Shown: positions 24,061 to 35,469, numbered from the stretch's first letter. The stretch: DNA of 64,000 nucleotides from Lunularia cruciata (GCA_948567375.1 OX419755.1:45389001-45453000); one strand, 5' to 3'. Notes: generated from the letters alone by a model not told the origin. Program-made: numbers and translations.

Positions 24061-24439
24061 CCAACTGTGGTCTCTAAGATGGAAGTGGTACTACTCTCAC
24101 TCTACCATCCTCTTATACACAAAGAAGGTGTATGCCCTCCAATCTGAATTTTTTGGCTTGTTGAAGAACACGGTCTCTCTCCTTGGCCCTAATTGTGCCA
24201 CCCACAACACCAATGCAAAGATAGTTCATCATTAAGATACCATGATGAATGTCTTGCTAAACTATACCAATATCTCCACTCTTTGGATCTATGACCTCAA
24301 TAACTCCTCATGTATGCATTGAGAGAGATACCACCAAAGCCTCAAAAACTATATAGAGAAAGGTAGATGCATGCCAACCTGGCACCATCTCCTCAACTGT
24401 CTCACCATGCCAACATGCTCCCGTTTGATCCTACTGACT

Positions 24440-24890
24440 GGGACATGGGTTTCTACTCAACCCATCTGCATTACAGTTCACCACTCTAGGTTTGTGAATA
24501 ATTGTGAAATCATACTCTTGTAAAATTAGAGCACATCATGCAAGCTTCCCTTAAATCTTGTCAGACTCCATCGACCACTTTAGCGGCTGATGATCAATGA
24601 TGAGAGTAAAGGGATCACCAAACAAGTAACATTGGAAAGGTATTATTGTCTATATTGTTGCCAAGCATTGTCCCTCATATGAACTATATTTTGCCTCTGT
24701 TGAATTGTTGGAGCGACTTGCATAAGCCACCACAAACTCCTTCCCCTCATCATGTTAGGTGAGAATTTCTCCAAGCCCTAACATACTCCAATCAATGCGA
24801 ACTTGAAATGGTCTTTTGCTTATCTATCTACTCAAAATAGGAGCATATGTCAACCTCTCCTTGGGCTCTACAAAAGCTCTCTCTTGCTCT
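24440..24890 (-). pseudogene. RNase H remnant of element A
   Basis: The minus strand carries the gypsy RNase H pattern in broken frames: FVVAYASRSNNS, then YSSYEG, then the region corresponding to TDHQPLKW in element B (here IDHQPLKW). The reverse transcriptase that should precede it is missing; the sequence passes directly into unrelated insert DNA near 25,000. Confidence 0.7.
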
Positions 24891-25027
24891 GTAAGCCGGC
24901 CTGTCTCTCACTTAGGATGAACCTCTGATGGCTATTATGGTAGTTCACCATAGACTAAGAAGGCAAGGAACCCCAACTCCATCATACTCCTCCAAGGCTA
25001 ACACTCCAAGACTCAAGACATTGCTCA

Positions 25028-25579
25028 CTAGAGAACTCAAATGAGAAAGATAGTTGCAAATGAACAGATGATGAGTCATTCCTCATCCCTTGTTTATATA
25101 CTTATGAAATAGTTATACACCAAACTTACTAATTATCATAGTAACTCAAGTTACTAGACTAAAAGTCAAGTAAAGTCAAAAAGTATAAAGGAATATCCAT
25201 TCACATGGGCATATTCTACTAGCATGTGATCTTATCCTGACCCAACCACTAAGTCAAGGATTCCTTCACATGGGCTATCCTTGGACTATAAAAGAATCCA
25301 AAACAAAAAGGCTTGCAGGCCCAAGAGTTTTCAACTCTTTCCTCAAAGCCAAACACCTAGGAATAATACCAAGTCAACACACTAGAATCTAAAATAGTGG
25401 TGCTCATCTTTTCCACTTCCTCTAAAGTAAGTTCCCCTCTATCTTAGCTATGACTAACTTTAGCTAATCATGACTAATGTAGAACCATCCTTTATCTCTA
25501 TATAAATAATATCTCTCAAGTACTTGTAATACCAAGCTAAATATCACAATACCACACACATGTACAAATGAGTGTTACA
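25028..25579 (-). mobile_element. Putative solo LTR inserted in element A
   Basis: A 552-bp block with no match to element B is bounded by the direct repeat GCTCA (25,023-25,027 and 25,580-25,584), as expected for a 5-bp target-site duplication. On the minus strand it begins TGTAACACTCATTTG and carries a TATA-like TATATAGAGATAAAGG. The far end reads GAGTTCTCTAG rather than the canonical CA, so the boundary or the classification may be off. Both ends contain CTCATTTG in related orientation. No coding sequence. Confidence 0.5.
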
Positions 25580-25599
25580 GCTCATCTTTCCAACACCAC

Positions 25600-26020
25600 T
25601 GGCTACAAGCTCCATATGCAAGGAGAGTCTGGATTGGTGAGACCTTTTGGTAAATCCTTGACTATTGATATCAGTCATAACTTGAAATAACAAGAGGCCA
25701 AGTGTGCCACATGATGTAGAGAGACTTGCCTAGAAGTCTCATCTCTCTCCACATACAAGTACCTCTGTACTCGTATACATACTTGTAGTATCGTAGCTAG
25801 TCCAATACTAATCCCACCAAACAACTCTAATAGACATACTCCCTTTATTGGATATTACCAAGCAATAACTGTAGTATCTAGAGGTGTCAAGGTAATCAAC
25901 TTTAGAGGCTCATCCTCACACTAGTCTCTTGGTGCTACAAAGCTCCACTCCAAGCCTATTGCACCAATTGATCTACATGTTGTTGCAATGTCTCCTCTAA
26001 ACTCCACAATGGAACTGCCA
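25600..26020 (-). pseudogene. Truncated cytosine methyltransferase of element A
   Basis: On the minus strand the sequence reads GVCLLELFGGISIGL, then RVQRYLYVERDET and VSLHHVAHL. This matches motifs I and II of the methyltransferase in element B, preceded by the same linker (LDVP homologue, LTPLDTT homologue). Motif I here keeps the FGGI form. The homology stops soon after and joins sequence related to about 54,807 in element B, so an internal deletion has removed motifs IV to X including the catalytic Cys. Its presence shows the methyltransferase is not a private acquisition of copy B. Confidence 0.75.
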
Positions 26021-26399
26021 AGGTGGATAGAACAATCCTACGTGTACTCCAAATCCAAGTGATCTCCTCTAGTATTGAATTATCCTCTACATGGGTGTTT
26101 GCCTCTTATAAATCACCAGGCCATGTAACAAAACCACTAAAAGTTGAAATTGATGTTGTCATGGTCCCAAATTATAGTGAGCCAAGATTGCCACTATTGA
26201 GCATATTGGTAGGCAACATACTCATCCCTCACTTGACTACCAACTTGGTCTATAGGAGATTATCTCTTCCCAATAGTCAATACTAAAACCTATGGGGTAT
26301 AACACTACTCCTCCAACTAACACATCATATGACTCAATTACTATTGCAATGGCCTAAACTCTCACCATAGAGCTATCAGTCAGATGATTGGGCTAAATC

Positions 26400-26905
26400 T
26401 GAAAAACAAGCTCTCGACATGTGATGTATTGTGTAGAACCACCCCTTAGAGATGTCTAGATCTAAAATGGACACCTCTCCACATTGGTCTTCTGTAACTC
26501 CAGACCAACAATTGCAGCCTTCTCCAACATAAGAGGCTACATACAAGAGTCTAGTAAGACCATCTATGGTGTATAGACTTTCCTTGAAGATCTCACCAAA
26601 CAAAAAATCTCCCCATGTTTATCCAATAGGACAACTCCACGTGTAAACCACACTTGCTCAAAAGCCGGTCTAGTTGGTAACTCATCCAATCTAACCATTA
26701 CTGCTTGTTGTAAACCACTGGTCGTTAAGCAAATCTCATGCTCCTCAACCAAGTCAGCTCTACTATCAACCACCTCTACTCTAGTTATAGGAACCACATC
26801 ATCCTTACTATCAAAAAGCATGATAGCCAATTGAAACATTGGGGTTGGGTCAACTCCCAATATAAACATGTCACTAGTTGAGAATAATGGAAAGCGCATG
26901 ATCAA
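26400..26905 (-). pseudogene. Protease-region remnant of element A
   Basis: The minus strand shows DMFILGVDPTPMFQLA, then ADLVEEHEICLTTSGLQ and FEQVWFTRGVVLLDKHG. These are collinear with the region before the protease active site in element B. The active-site area (VLLDS in this copy) lies near 26,530 and is broken by stops. Function: retroviral-type aspartic protease that would mature Gag-Pol. Confidence 0.65.
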
Positions 26906-26999
26906 CTAAGCTGCACATAACATCATGCTAGACTCAATCTGTGTAGTAGCAGGTGGTTGACTAGTAGGTAGTCCATCATGCACCCCATCATCACCTACC

Positions 27000-28900
27000 A
27001 CACATGCACTAGGACATTTAGAGGCCATGGATGTTGTCTGTAGTACCTTAAAGAGCATGGAAGATTGAGGAAGTCTAACTTGTCTCCCAACCTCTCCTCT
27101 TTATGGGTCCAACTCCACTCCTTTAGCCTCTAGAGCATGTACTGCACTTGTAGTCATTATGGCAGATGCATCCACTTGTGTTGCTCTGCACATGAAGTCT
27201 GTACATGCACTCTTAGTCATTATGGCAGATGCATCCACTTGTGTTGCTCTGCACATGAAGTCTAAGATATCTCTATCACCTGCATATGAGGTAGAAGCCT
27301 CAACACCTAAATCTGATCTCCTCTAAGCAATGGCCATGCTAGATAATCTCTGCTCCAACTGCTTAATCTGAGTAGCCGTGGCTACATGAGAAGTAAGGGC
27401 ATGTACTACACCCCTACTAGGTGTGGATCCTCTACCACCAACTCTACCACCTCGTCCTCCATGACCTGGAGCTCCTCTACCACCTTCTATAATAGCCCTA
27501 CCACTTTGTAACTCCGGGTGTAGGTCAAAGCATTGGTCACTAAATTTGACTAAATCTCACTAAATGTGACTAAATCTGTGGCAATGCTCACATTGTCTTT
27601 GTGTTGGCTGTAAATGCACTAGAGGTTATCAGGTCCGTTACCTTAAGTGCACTCTCTCCTAAGGTAAGATCTACCACAAGTCCAACAAGCAATACCACCA
27701 CTCACTTGCTACTACTGACCCAAAAATGAAGGTAAGGGTCTAGCTATAATAGGCCTTCCACTTGCTCTATAGGATTTAGGTTGTCCACCCTATCCTCAAA
27801 AATCAACATGGTGTGGTGCACTCTACTACACTCTCAAAGAAGTAACAATTGTGGATGAGATCTCCTTATCAAATCTAGATGTCACCACTCTCTCCACCAC
27901 CATGTTTAGCTCCATACGCTTAGCCAAACCAAAGACCATTTCCAAAGTAGGTAAAATAACATATAACAACGTAACATTGTGGACTCTACATTGCAATTCC
28001 CTGTCCAATATCCTATACCAAAATTGGACTGATTGGGCCTCAATAACTCCTTGAGTAAAAATGATCCGCCATCTCATGTGAGTGTATGCCTTGCGTAAGC
28101 TCTCTTCAGCCTTCTACTAGAATTCCTATAAGCTCCTCAGCTTGTTAGTCCGCACTCCTTGATAGTTCTACCTCAAACACTAGAAGAACTCCACTATGGG
28201 ATTAGACTCCAATACTACACCACCTCCTATAGTAGTACCTCCACTCATAGTAGCACCATCTCCAAGAGATCAACCAATGCTACTAGAGCTAGAACTCATG
28301 GGTACTGCAAATTTACCCCTAGAAACCAGGCCTAAAGTGATGGAGACATAGTTTAGAGACCAATAATGTCTCCACAGCTCAATCTCCTCCAAGTGAGCTC
28401 TCTTGAACTCATAGTAGTCATCCATTCATGGACCTTCCAAGTGTTGAAACAACCCCATGCCATGAAGAGTGTAAACAAAGTCGGGTTCTGCATCTTTTGT
28501 AGATCACACCAACTATCAAACTCATGGATGAAGTCATCAAACTTAATGGTATCCACTATACTTAAGTACACTTGGGGCCTTTGGAGACCCCATAAATCTT
28601 GTCCATGTCTCACAACAATGGTATGAACACACCAAGTGCACTCTCAATTGAATCAGCTCTTGCATCAAACTCCAACTTAGAGTCAATCTCCTCTCTTATT
28701 AGGACCTAAGATACCGGTTGATATCAAGCGCCACTTTAAGTAAACCCATTTTGTATTGCAGCACTATCTCATCTAAAATCCCCAAAGAACTTTGTTGTAA
28801 CAAAGTAATCAAAAATTGTAGCCCATAATCTAAACCACCACAAGTACCCCAGTAAGTGCCAATGCCACCAAGTGCCAACATACCAACCAAATATCACCCA
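27000..28900 (-). pseudogene. Gag remnant of element A
   Basis: Minus-strand segments align in order with gag of element B: IKFDDFIHEFDSWCDLQK, then PTLFTLFMAWGCF near 28,400-28,560, and the RWRIIFTQGVIEAQSVQFWY helix region near 27,990-28,070. The zinc-knuckle region (about 27,500-27,700) is scrambled. A 50-base direct duplication (TCATTATGGCAGATGCATCC block) lies at about 27,150-27,260. Confidence 0.65.
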
Positions 28901-29751
28901 TAATGTAGCTCTAACTATAACGATTACACTAGGAGAAAGTGCAAAATATAACCTGCCATCATAATATGCACTCTCATAGTTTGCATGTCATCACTTCTTG
29001 CCTCAATGGAAAGAAACATAGATAGTCTGATTTGTCATCACTCCAACCTCACTACCGAGAGCACACCAAAGCACCAATGCTCTAAATTCATGGTACCTCA
29101 CACAAACATGGTGTACAAATAGGAAGTAGAGAATAGAGGAGGTCCAATCACAAATTATTATTTTTTAAACCCTTCATCTCATAAATCAACATTGGATTGA
29201 CTTTGCCACCATTTGGCATTTGACATAATATGAGTTATCTACTTCCTAAGCTACCAAGATCACCAAGAATAGGATCAAATTGTCTCTCTTAGCCAAAGCT
29301 CCAAATGTATAGATAATAGTGGAATAGCCATTAGGACAACAAGTGAGGGTGGATCAGTTGGCTATGGCACCAATCTAGGAACCAAAGATCTAATTGTGCA
29401 CAATCTAGCACGATGGGAAAATTTTGCCAAACAATGCCCAAATATGGCCTTTCTTCTTGCAACTTTGAACCCTCTGCAAATCTGGTAAAACTTCTCCAAA
29501 TTTGGCAAAACTCCTCTAACTTGAGCCAAAAATATTCAATTTCACTATTTGAGCTCACACCAAACTGGTCTTACTTTCAATTCTTAAGCTCAAAATCACA
29601 ACTACCACTTGAAAATTTCTTCTCTTTGCTTGAAATATGGCCAGCACTTCCGTACACCATCTGCCTCATTGCCAAATCTGCATCAATTGAATGATCTTTT
29701 GCACACTAAGGAAAATCTAAACCAATTGTAACAATATAGATTGGGTTCAAT
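28901..29751 (-). other. 5' leader of element A, before gag
   Basis: On the minus strand the part 29,330-29,100 matches the leader of element B around 50,150-50,420. The 29,345-29,425 part matches the tRNA-like segment of B at 50,069-50,145 but lacks its B-box-like block. The rest (29,440-29,751) has no counterpart I can see in B. The chromovirus interrupts this leader at 29,752. Confidence 0.5.
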
Positions 29752-30118
29752 TATAACAATATGGAGTTTAGAGATGAAGTTAGTAGAGCTAATGAAGTAG
29801 CAAATAAGATAAATTAGTCTAGAATATTCCAAAAGTATCTAAGAAGCTTCTTGAGAAGCTTTTTGGCTAGCTTAGCTTGCACTCCAAGTAGGTAGCTTTT
29901 ACAAGGAAGCTTCTAGAAGCTTCCAACTAACTTAGCTTGCACTCCAAGTAAGCAGCTCCTAAAAGGAAGCTTCTTGAGAAGCTTCTCAAGAACCTTTTAT
30001 GATCCTTATAAATACAAGAACCGAAGCTCATGTTAGGCATTTGGAGTTTTTCTACATTCAAGTGTCCCAATGTGAGTTTTCATTCTCCTATTTCTCTCCT
30101 TGGTCTTGGTCTTTTATA
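29752..30118 (+). repeat. 5' LTR of the chromovirus
   Basis: It begins TATAACAATATGGAG (TG mutated to TA) and ends CTTTTATA. It contains a TATA box (CTTATAAATACAAG, about 30,006) and multiple copies of an AAGCTTCTTGAGAAGCTTC palindromic motif linked by TTAGCTTGCACTCCAAGTA. It is shorter than the 3' LTR by about 45 bases because it has fewer of these units. Confidence 0.88.
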
Positions 30119-30131
30119 TTGGTATTAGAGC
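30119..30131 (+). other. Primer-binding site for initiator Met tRNA
   Basis: TTGGTATTAGAGC follows the 5' LTR immediately. It differs by one base from TGGTATCAGAGC, the usual plant primer-binding site complementary to the 3' end of tRNA-iMet. This fixes the 5' LTR boundary and element orientation. Confidence 0.85.
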
Positions 30132-30479
30132 AAGAATGAGATGGATGGAATTTAAGGACCACCAAATCCACATCCACTAAACCATTGGGATTTTTGTGTC
30201 CAAGTACTACATAAGCATAGCCTCACACAATTCATCACCTCAAGCTTTGGACAAGATTTTTTGTATATGATCACCATATCTGAGGAACCCTTGGTGCTTC
30301 CGGTTGCAACTTATGGAAAATGGTAGACTTGATGCCTCTATGTATTAATAAATTAGATAGATTAGAGGTGACATGATAGAGTAGCAACCAAGGCAGAAAT
30401 GCTTGAGGTTATCTTTGCTATGTAGCAACAAATTGAGCACCTTACTTGATTGTTGGATGACAAGAGCTTTGACGACAAG

Positions 30480-31230
30480 AGCACACAGAGAGAGTACCAA
30501 TTTGAGAAGGAGAAGATCAAATCAGATTCACTAAACCCAAGGTATTTGAAGGCAAGAATCTCCCAAGTGCACTAGAGAATTTTGTTTCTGATTGTGAATG
30601 TTACTTTGAAGCTACCAATTTGCAAGATGAGCAAAAATAGATTCTCTTGGCTTCTAGTCAATTGGATGGAGTAGCAAAGCTATAGTGGAGATTTTGAGTG
30701 GAGCGAGCTGAATGACAAATTATTGCACCAATCTTGACATGGGCAGAATTCAAGAGTGTAATAATGAGTTAGTTCCAAGCTATAAATACCACACAAGCTG
30801 CACGAGATAGGTTTCCAGAGTTGAAACAAATTGGCTCTGTAAGAAGTTACATCATGCAATTCCAGAACACCATCATGCAAATTCTAGATATACTAGAAGG
30901 TGAAGCTCTGAATCAATTTATGAGGGGTTTGAAGTCAAGAACCAAATCAGAGGTAACCATGCAAACGCCACAACACTTAGAAGAAGCCATGTGGTTGGCC
31001 AAACATTTTGATTCCTTGGTTGCAACAACTTGGTCTCAACCTTGACCTCCACAAAACCTATCGATACACTACACATAGGTGGAGGAGCCGGCACCAATGG
31101 AGATTGATGTCATTCAACAAAATCCACTTGGCACGATAGATAAAGAGAAACTATGACAAAATGAGGGTTGTTTTTATTGTTGCCAATTGGGACATCATAT
31201 AATTGAATGTCCACTCAAGAATGGGTGACC
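30480..31230 (+). pseudogene. Gag of the chromovirus
   Basis: Capsid-like helices are recognisable (NLPSALENFVSDCECYF, then LKQIGSVRSYIMQFQNTIMQ and EALNQFMRGLKSRTKSEV), followed by a CCHC zinc knuckle CFYCCQLGHHIIEC at about 31,165-31,206 (C-x2-C-x4-H-x4-C). This is the capsid/nucleocapsid precursor that packages element RNA. In-frame TAG and TGA codons (for example near 30,640, 30,683, 31,044, 31,078, 31,156) interrupt it. Confidence 0.8.
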
Positions 31231-31677
31231 TCGGCAAGTTGTCCAGATGGATTTTGTGGAGCAAAACAATCAGGGAAGCAAGGAATCCCAATAGGAGATT
31301 TTGAGTTACCTATTGGGAGCTTGATTAGTTCCAATGGGATTGAAGGCTTGACCTATGCAAGTTTTCTTCACTTGCAAGGTACGATATTTGATCGGGGTTG
31401 TAGGATTTTGGTTGATTTTGGAAGTTCAGAGAATTGCATATATATGCAAGTACCAAAGGAATTGGGTATTCATATCAATCCAATAATTGGAAGTAGATTG
31501 ATGATGGCGGATGGTAGAAAGGATTTTGCATTCCGTACCTTGCATCCTATTACCTTCAAGATTAGGAAGGAGTATTTGGAGTATATGAGGTTTGTAGTGG
31601 CACCTCTATACTATGATGTCATTCTAGGACTACCTTGGCTTGAACATCATAAGGTTAAATTTAATTGGAACCAATGA
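31231..31677 (+). pseudogene. Aspartic protease of the chromovirus
   Basis: The frame contains ILVDFGSSENCIYMQVPKEL, the retropepsin active-site block in which the usual D-S/T-G appears as DFGS, so the active-site Ser/Thr is altered. VILGLPWLEHHKVKFNW, the conserved end of gypsy proteases, follows. The frame closes at two stops (31,676). It would process Gag-Pol; the changed active site and stops make it inactive. Confidence 0.8.
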
Positions 31678-31989
31678 TAACTTCAAGTACAACACCAAGG
31701 TAGGAATTTCTGATTAGGCTATTTGGCACCTTTGAGTAAGACACCTAAAAATAGTCAATCTCAAGATGAGAAGTTTGTTGAGAAGGTAGCCATAGAGCAA
31801 GCCTTGAAGGGAGATAAGTCCCAATATGGGAAGTTTAACAAGAAAGCAGCCATGGAACAAGCTTTGAACAAATATGAGTCCCTAGATGGGAAGTTTGTTA
31901 GTGAAGGAGCAATAGAGCAAGCTTTGGAGGAAGATAAGTCTATTTTTGCAATGTGGATCAAGGCAATTGCACAAGGACAATTTGAGGAG

Positions 31990-32890
31990 AGCCAAGAGCC
32001 TCATCAAGCAATGGTTGATCTGATAGTTCAAGAGTTTATGGACTTGTTTATGGATGATCTACCAAAGGGATTACCCTCCAATCGTGGTATGCCCTTCAAG
32101 ATTGAGTTACTGCCAGGGAGTACTCTAGTGAGTAGACCAATTTATAGACTCTCACTAAAGGAGTTGAAGGAGTTGAAAATAACACTTATGGAGTTTTTAG
32201 AGAAGAACTTCATACAACATAGCACCTCCTCTTGGGGAGCACCGGTACTATTGGTTCCAAAGAAGGATGGAGGACTTTGTTTTTTGTAGTGATTACCGTG
32301 GGCTCAATAAGCAAATATTGAAGAATGCATCTCCCTTATCTTGAATCAATGACTTGCTTGATCAATTGAGTTGAGCACAATACTTTTCCAAGTTGGATCT
32401 TTGTAGCGGCTATTGGCAAATCCCCATTGATAGGGAGGATGTGCAAAAGACTGCCTTTTGCACAAGGTATGGGCATTTCGAGTAGAGAGTTCTACCTTTC
32501 AAGCTCACAAATGCTCCAATAGTCTTCATGGATCAAATGCATCCGGTATTGGATGGACTATTGGATTGGTACGTGGTGGTGTTCTTGGATGATGTCTTAA
32601 TTTATAACAAGATAGAGGTAAAACATGTGAATCATGTGCAAGAAGTCCTAAGACAACTACGACAATGGAAATTTTATCATAAGGAGTCAAAGTGTGTCTT
32701 TTGGCACAAGGTAGTTACCTTCTTGAGTCACAAGATCTCATTGGAGGGGATCAAGATGGAAGAGGAAAAAATCAAGGCCATTACTGATTGGCCTACTCCA
32801 AAGGATGCTATAGAACTATGGGTATTTAATGGATTGACCAGTTTTACCGACGGTTCATCCATTATTATGCTCATGTGGCTACACCATTGA
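31990..32890 (+). pseudogene. Reverse transcriptase of the chromovirus
   Basis: RT blocks occur in order: GMPFKIELLPGSTLVSRPIYR, GAPVLLVPKKDGGL, the DYRGLNKQ block after a frameshift in a T-run at about 32,280-32,288, [15 protein letters not shown], and the catalytic box VVFLDDVLIYN near 32,577-32,610 with both active-site Asp codons intact. It copies element RNA into DNA in the cytoplasmic particle. Stops near 32,341, 32,372 and 32,485 disrupt the frame. Confidence 0.85.
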
Positions 32891-33400
32891 CTGACCTCTT
32901 GGGGAAGAACTTGAGCTTCCAATGGACCACCAAGCATGAAGAAGTATTCCAAAAGCTGAAACAAATAGTGCCTTCAAGACCCATCCTTCAACCATATGAT
33001 CCTCAACTACCTTGTGTGATTGATTTTGATACTTCTAACTTTGCAATTGGAGCAATGTTGCAACAAGAATTCCTAGATGGATTACATCCTATGGCCTTTG
33101 CATCTCTTCGACTAAATACAATTGAAAGAAATTACTCTGCTCAAGATCAAGAACAACTTGCAATGGTATATGCCACCAAAGTATGGAGGCATTATCTCTT
33201 GGGGAAACAAGTGATAATGCAAACTGATCACAAAACATTATTGTAGACCTTACACTTAGAACACATGAAGAGTCAACATCATTGATAGGAGGAGCAACTC
33301 CAATTTTTTGATATCAAACTTGAGTACAAACCAGGTTGGTTTTATGTCATCCCTAATGCTCTATCATGAAGACCTGATTTGTAGTCTCTTCCTCTCATCT
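32891..33400 (+). pseudogene. RNase H of the chromovirus
   Basis: This follows RT with the gypsy RNase H pattern: VIDFDTSNFAIGAMLQQ, then MAFASLRLNTIERNYSAQDQ and HYLLGKQVIMQTDHKTL. Stops (33,244; 33,283) interrupt it. It degrades the RNA strand of the RNA-DNA hybrid during reverse transcription. Confidence 0.8.
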
Positions 33401-33479
33401 CGGTGGCAATTTCAACGGCGGCAATTGACTCCAAGGTCCAAAATGAGTTTTGGTCAGCTCTACAATAAGATCCCTTTTT

Positions 33480-34600
33480 CCAAATGGTACATGGTCATCT
33501 TACAGCATGTGACAAGGAGTACAACACCTTCTCCTTCAAGGAAGGCCCTCTATTCTATGAGGACCGGATCTATGTTCCAGCCAAAGGTGATCTCCAACTT
33601 GTGCTTCTTCAAGAAGCCCATGATTTACCAATAATTAGTCACATGGGTGTGGACAAGACCTTGGGTACCCTCCAACACCAATGGTGGTGGCCCAACATGA
33701 CACAAGATGTTTAGGGGGTTTGTTCAATCGTGTGAAAGCTACCAATGCAACAAGACCAGCAACCAAAAGCTGAGTGGACTCCTTCAACTACTTCCCATTC
33801 CATCTACTCAATGGGAACATGTGAGTTTGGATCTCATCACATCCTTGTCCAAGACAAAGCAAGGAAACACAACAATCTTGGTGTTTGTGGATAAGCTTAG
33901 TAAGCAAATCTACTTCAACAATGTCTTCAAGCATCATGGGATGCCACATGTTCTCATCTTTGATTGCGATCTTTGATTTACTTGGAAGTTTTGGCAAGCA
34001 CTCTTTCAAATACTTGGCACCAAGCTTTTTTTGTCCACTGCCTAAAAATCTAACATAAATCTCTTCAACAATGTCTTCAAGCATCATGGGATGCCACATG
34101 TACTCATCTTTGATCGTGATCTTTGATTCACTTGGAAGTTTTGGCAGGCACTCTTCCAAATACTCGGCACCAAGCTTTCTTTGTCCACGGCCTATCATCC
34201 TCAAAATAATGGACAAACCAAACATACAAATCCACCATACCAATTGGGATGAATGTCTTGTAGTTGCAGAATTTGCCTACAACAATTCCAAACAAGCAAG
34301 CATCAGATTTTCTCCCTTCTTTCTCAATTTTGGCCAAGATCTGCTTGTTCCAAGTTCTCTTCTTGCTCCTCCCCTATCTCAGGTCCCTCATATTTCAACC
34401 TTCTTAACCACCATCTCCCAATCTCACCAACAAGCCAAATTTTCACGTCCTTGTTGCCTAGAATTATCAGAAACAATACGCGGACCACCATTATCATGAT
34501 CTCACCTTTGAAGTTAATGATAAAGTCATGTTATCCGCTAGTAACTTACCCCACCCACTTGATACCCAAGTTTGTAAACTTGCTTCTAATTGGATAGGAC
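33480..34600 (+). pseudogene. Integrase of the chromovirus with internal duplication
   Basis: The zinc-binding N-terminus (LLQEAHDLPIISHMGVDKTL, then WWWPNM) and part of the catalytic core are recognisable. A 150-bp tandem duplication lies within the core (33,913-34,062 repeated at 34,063-34,199), both copies beginning CTTCAACAATGTCTTCAAGC. It breaks the spacing of the D,D-35-E triad. TAYHPQNNGQT and the later core (AEFAYNNSKQASIRFSPF) follow in shifted frames. Confidence 0.8.
33913..34199. repeat. 150-bp tandem duplication inside integrase
   Basis: Two consecutive copies, period 150 bases, share GCATCATGGGATGCCACATG and TTACTTGGAAGTTTTGGCA / TTCACTTGGAAGTTTTGGCA, ending near CACCAAGCTTT and TTGTCCAC. 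They differ at scattered sites. It is a secondary rearrangement of a dead element, or an older mutation preserved since. Confidence 0.9.
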
Positions 34601-34639
34601 TCTTTTGATGTCACCCAAATTGTCTCCCTTGTTGCTTAT

Positions 34640-34972
34640 CGACTTGCCTTGCCTTGTCATATGCATATCTATCCTATCTTTCATATTTCCAAGATGAAAC
34701 CCTTTGTTCCTAACCCCCCTTCTTTTTCTTCTCAAGTCCAACCTCCCCGTCCTCTTGTCCCTATCAATGATCATGAGGAGTACAAAGTTGATTTCATCCT
34801 TGCACGTCACCATATTCAACAAGGTCGTCAACAACATATGGAGTATAGGTCCTTTGGAAAGGGTATCTCTTTCATGATGCAACATATGAATCTCTTTCTC
34901 AGCTCCAAAATGCACACTTAGCCATCTAGGAGTTCAAAGCTTCACTAGTGATAAGGATGTCATCAACTATCG
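34640..34972 (+). pseudogene. Chromodomain-like C-terminus of chromovirus integrase
   Basis: After the integrase, the sequence reads FHISKMKPFVPN, then EYKVDFILARHHIQQGRQQ and MEYRSFGKGISFM. The position and the E-x-x-x-I-L-x-x-R...Y pattern match the chromodomain that ends chromovirus integrases and binds modified histone H3 to steer insertion. Several aromatic-cage positions cannot be recognised and a stop ends the frame at 34,919. Confidence 0.65.
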
Positions 34973-34983
34973 ATGGGGGAATA

Positions 34984-35395
34984 TGTAACAATATGGAGTT
35001 TAGTAATAAAGTTAGTAGGGCTAATGAAGTAGCAAATAAGACAAATTAGCCTAGAATATTCCAAAATTATCTAGGAAGCTTCTTGACAAGCTTCTTGGCT
35101 AGCTTAGCTTGCACTCCAAGTAGATAGCTTCTAGAAGCTTCCAACTAACTTAGCTTGCATGCCAAGTAAGCAACTCCTAAAAGGAAGCTTCTTGAGAAGC
35201 TTCCCAATTAACTTAGCTTGCACTCCAAGAAAGCGGCTCAAGGAAGCTTCTTGAGAAGCTTCTCAAGCGCCTTGTATGATCCTTATAAATACAAGAGCCA
35301 AAGCTCATGCTAGGCATTTGGAGTTTTTCTATATTCCAGTGTCCCAATGTGAGTTTCCATTCTCTTATTTCTCTCCTTGGTCTCAATATTTTACA
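34984..35395 (+). repeat. 3' LTR of the chromovirus
   Basis: It begins TGTAACAATATGGAG immediately after a purine-rich tract (ATGGGGGAATA) and ends TTTTACA. It matches the 5' LTR throughout but has one more AAGCTTCTTGAGAAGCTTC unit with its linker. TATA box CTTATAAATACAAG at about 35,282. Confidence 0.88.
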
Positions 35396-35469
35396 CCAAT
35401 GATCAATAAGTTTTGGAGATACCACCGACACTCTCAATTTCTACACCCAATTTCCTCCCAACCTCACTT

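Larger units (their letters stand above)
29752..35395 (+). mobile_element. Chromodomain-type Ty3/gypsy element nested in element A
   Basis: A full-structure plus-strand LTR retrotransposon: 5' LTR, primer-binding site, gag with CCHC knuckle, protease, reverse transcriptase, RNase H, integrase, chromodomain-like tail, polypurine tract and 3' LTR. It is flanked by TCAAT on the left and CCAAT on the right, a 5-bp target-site duplication with one change. That domain order (integrase after RT/RNase H, chromodomain last) defines Ty3/gypsy chromoviruses. All reading frames are interrupted, mostly by TAG and TGA plus some frameshifts, and the integrase holds a tandem duplication, so the copy is inactive. 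Confidence 0.9.

Noticed and set aside
26023-26286. Plus-strand frame of 87 codons similar to a minus-strand frame at 53,205-53,438
   Set aside because: The similarity is real but comes from both being antisense to the protease-methyltransferase linker of elements A and B, not from a shared gene.
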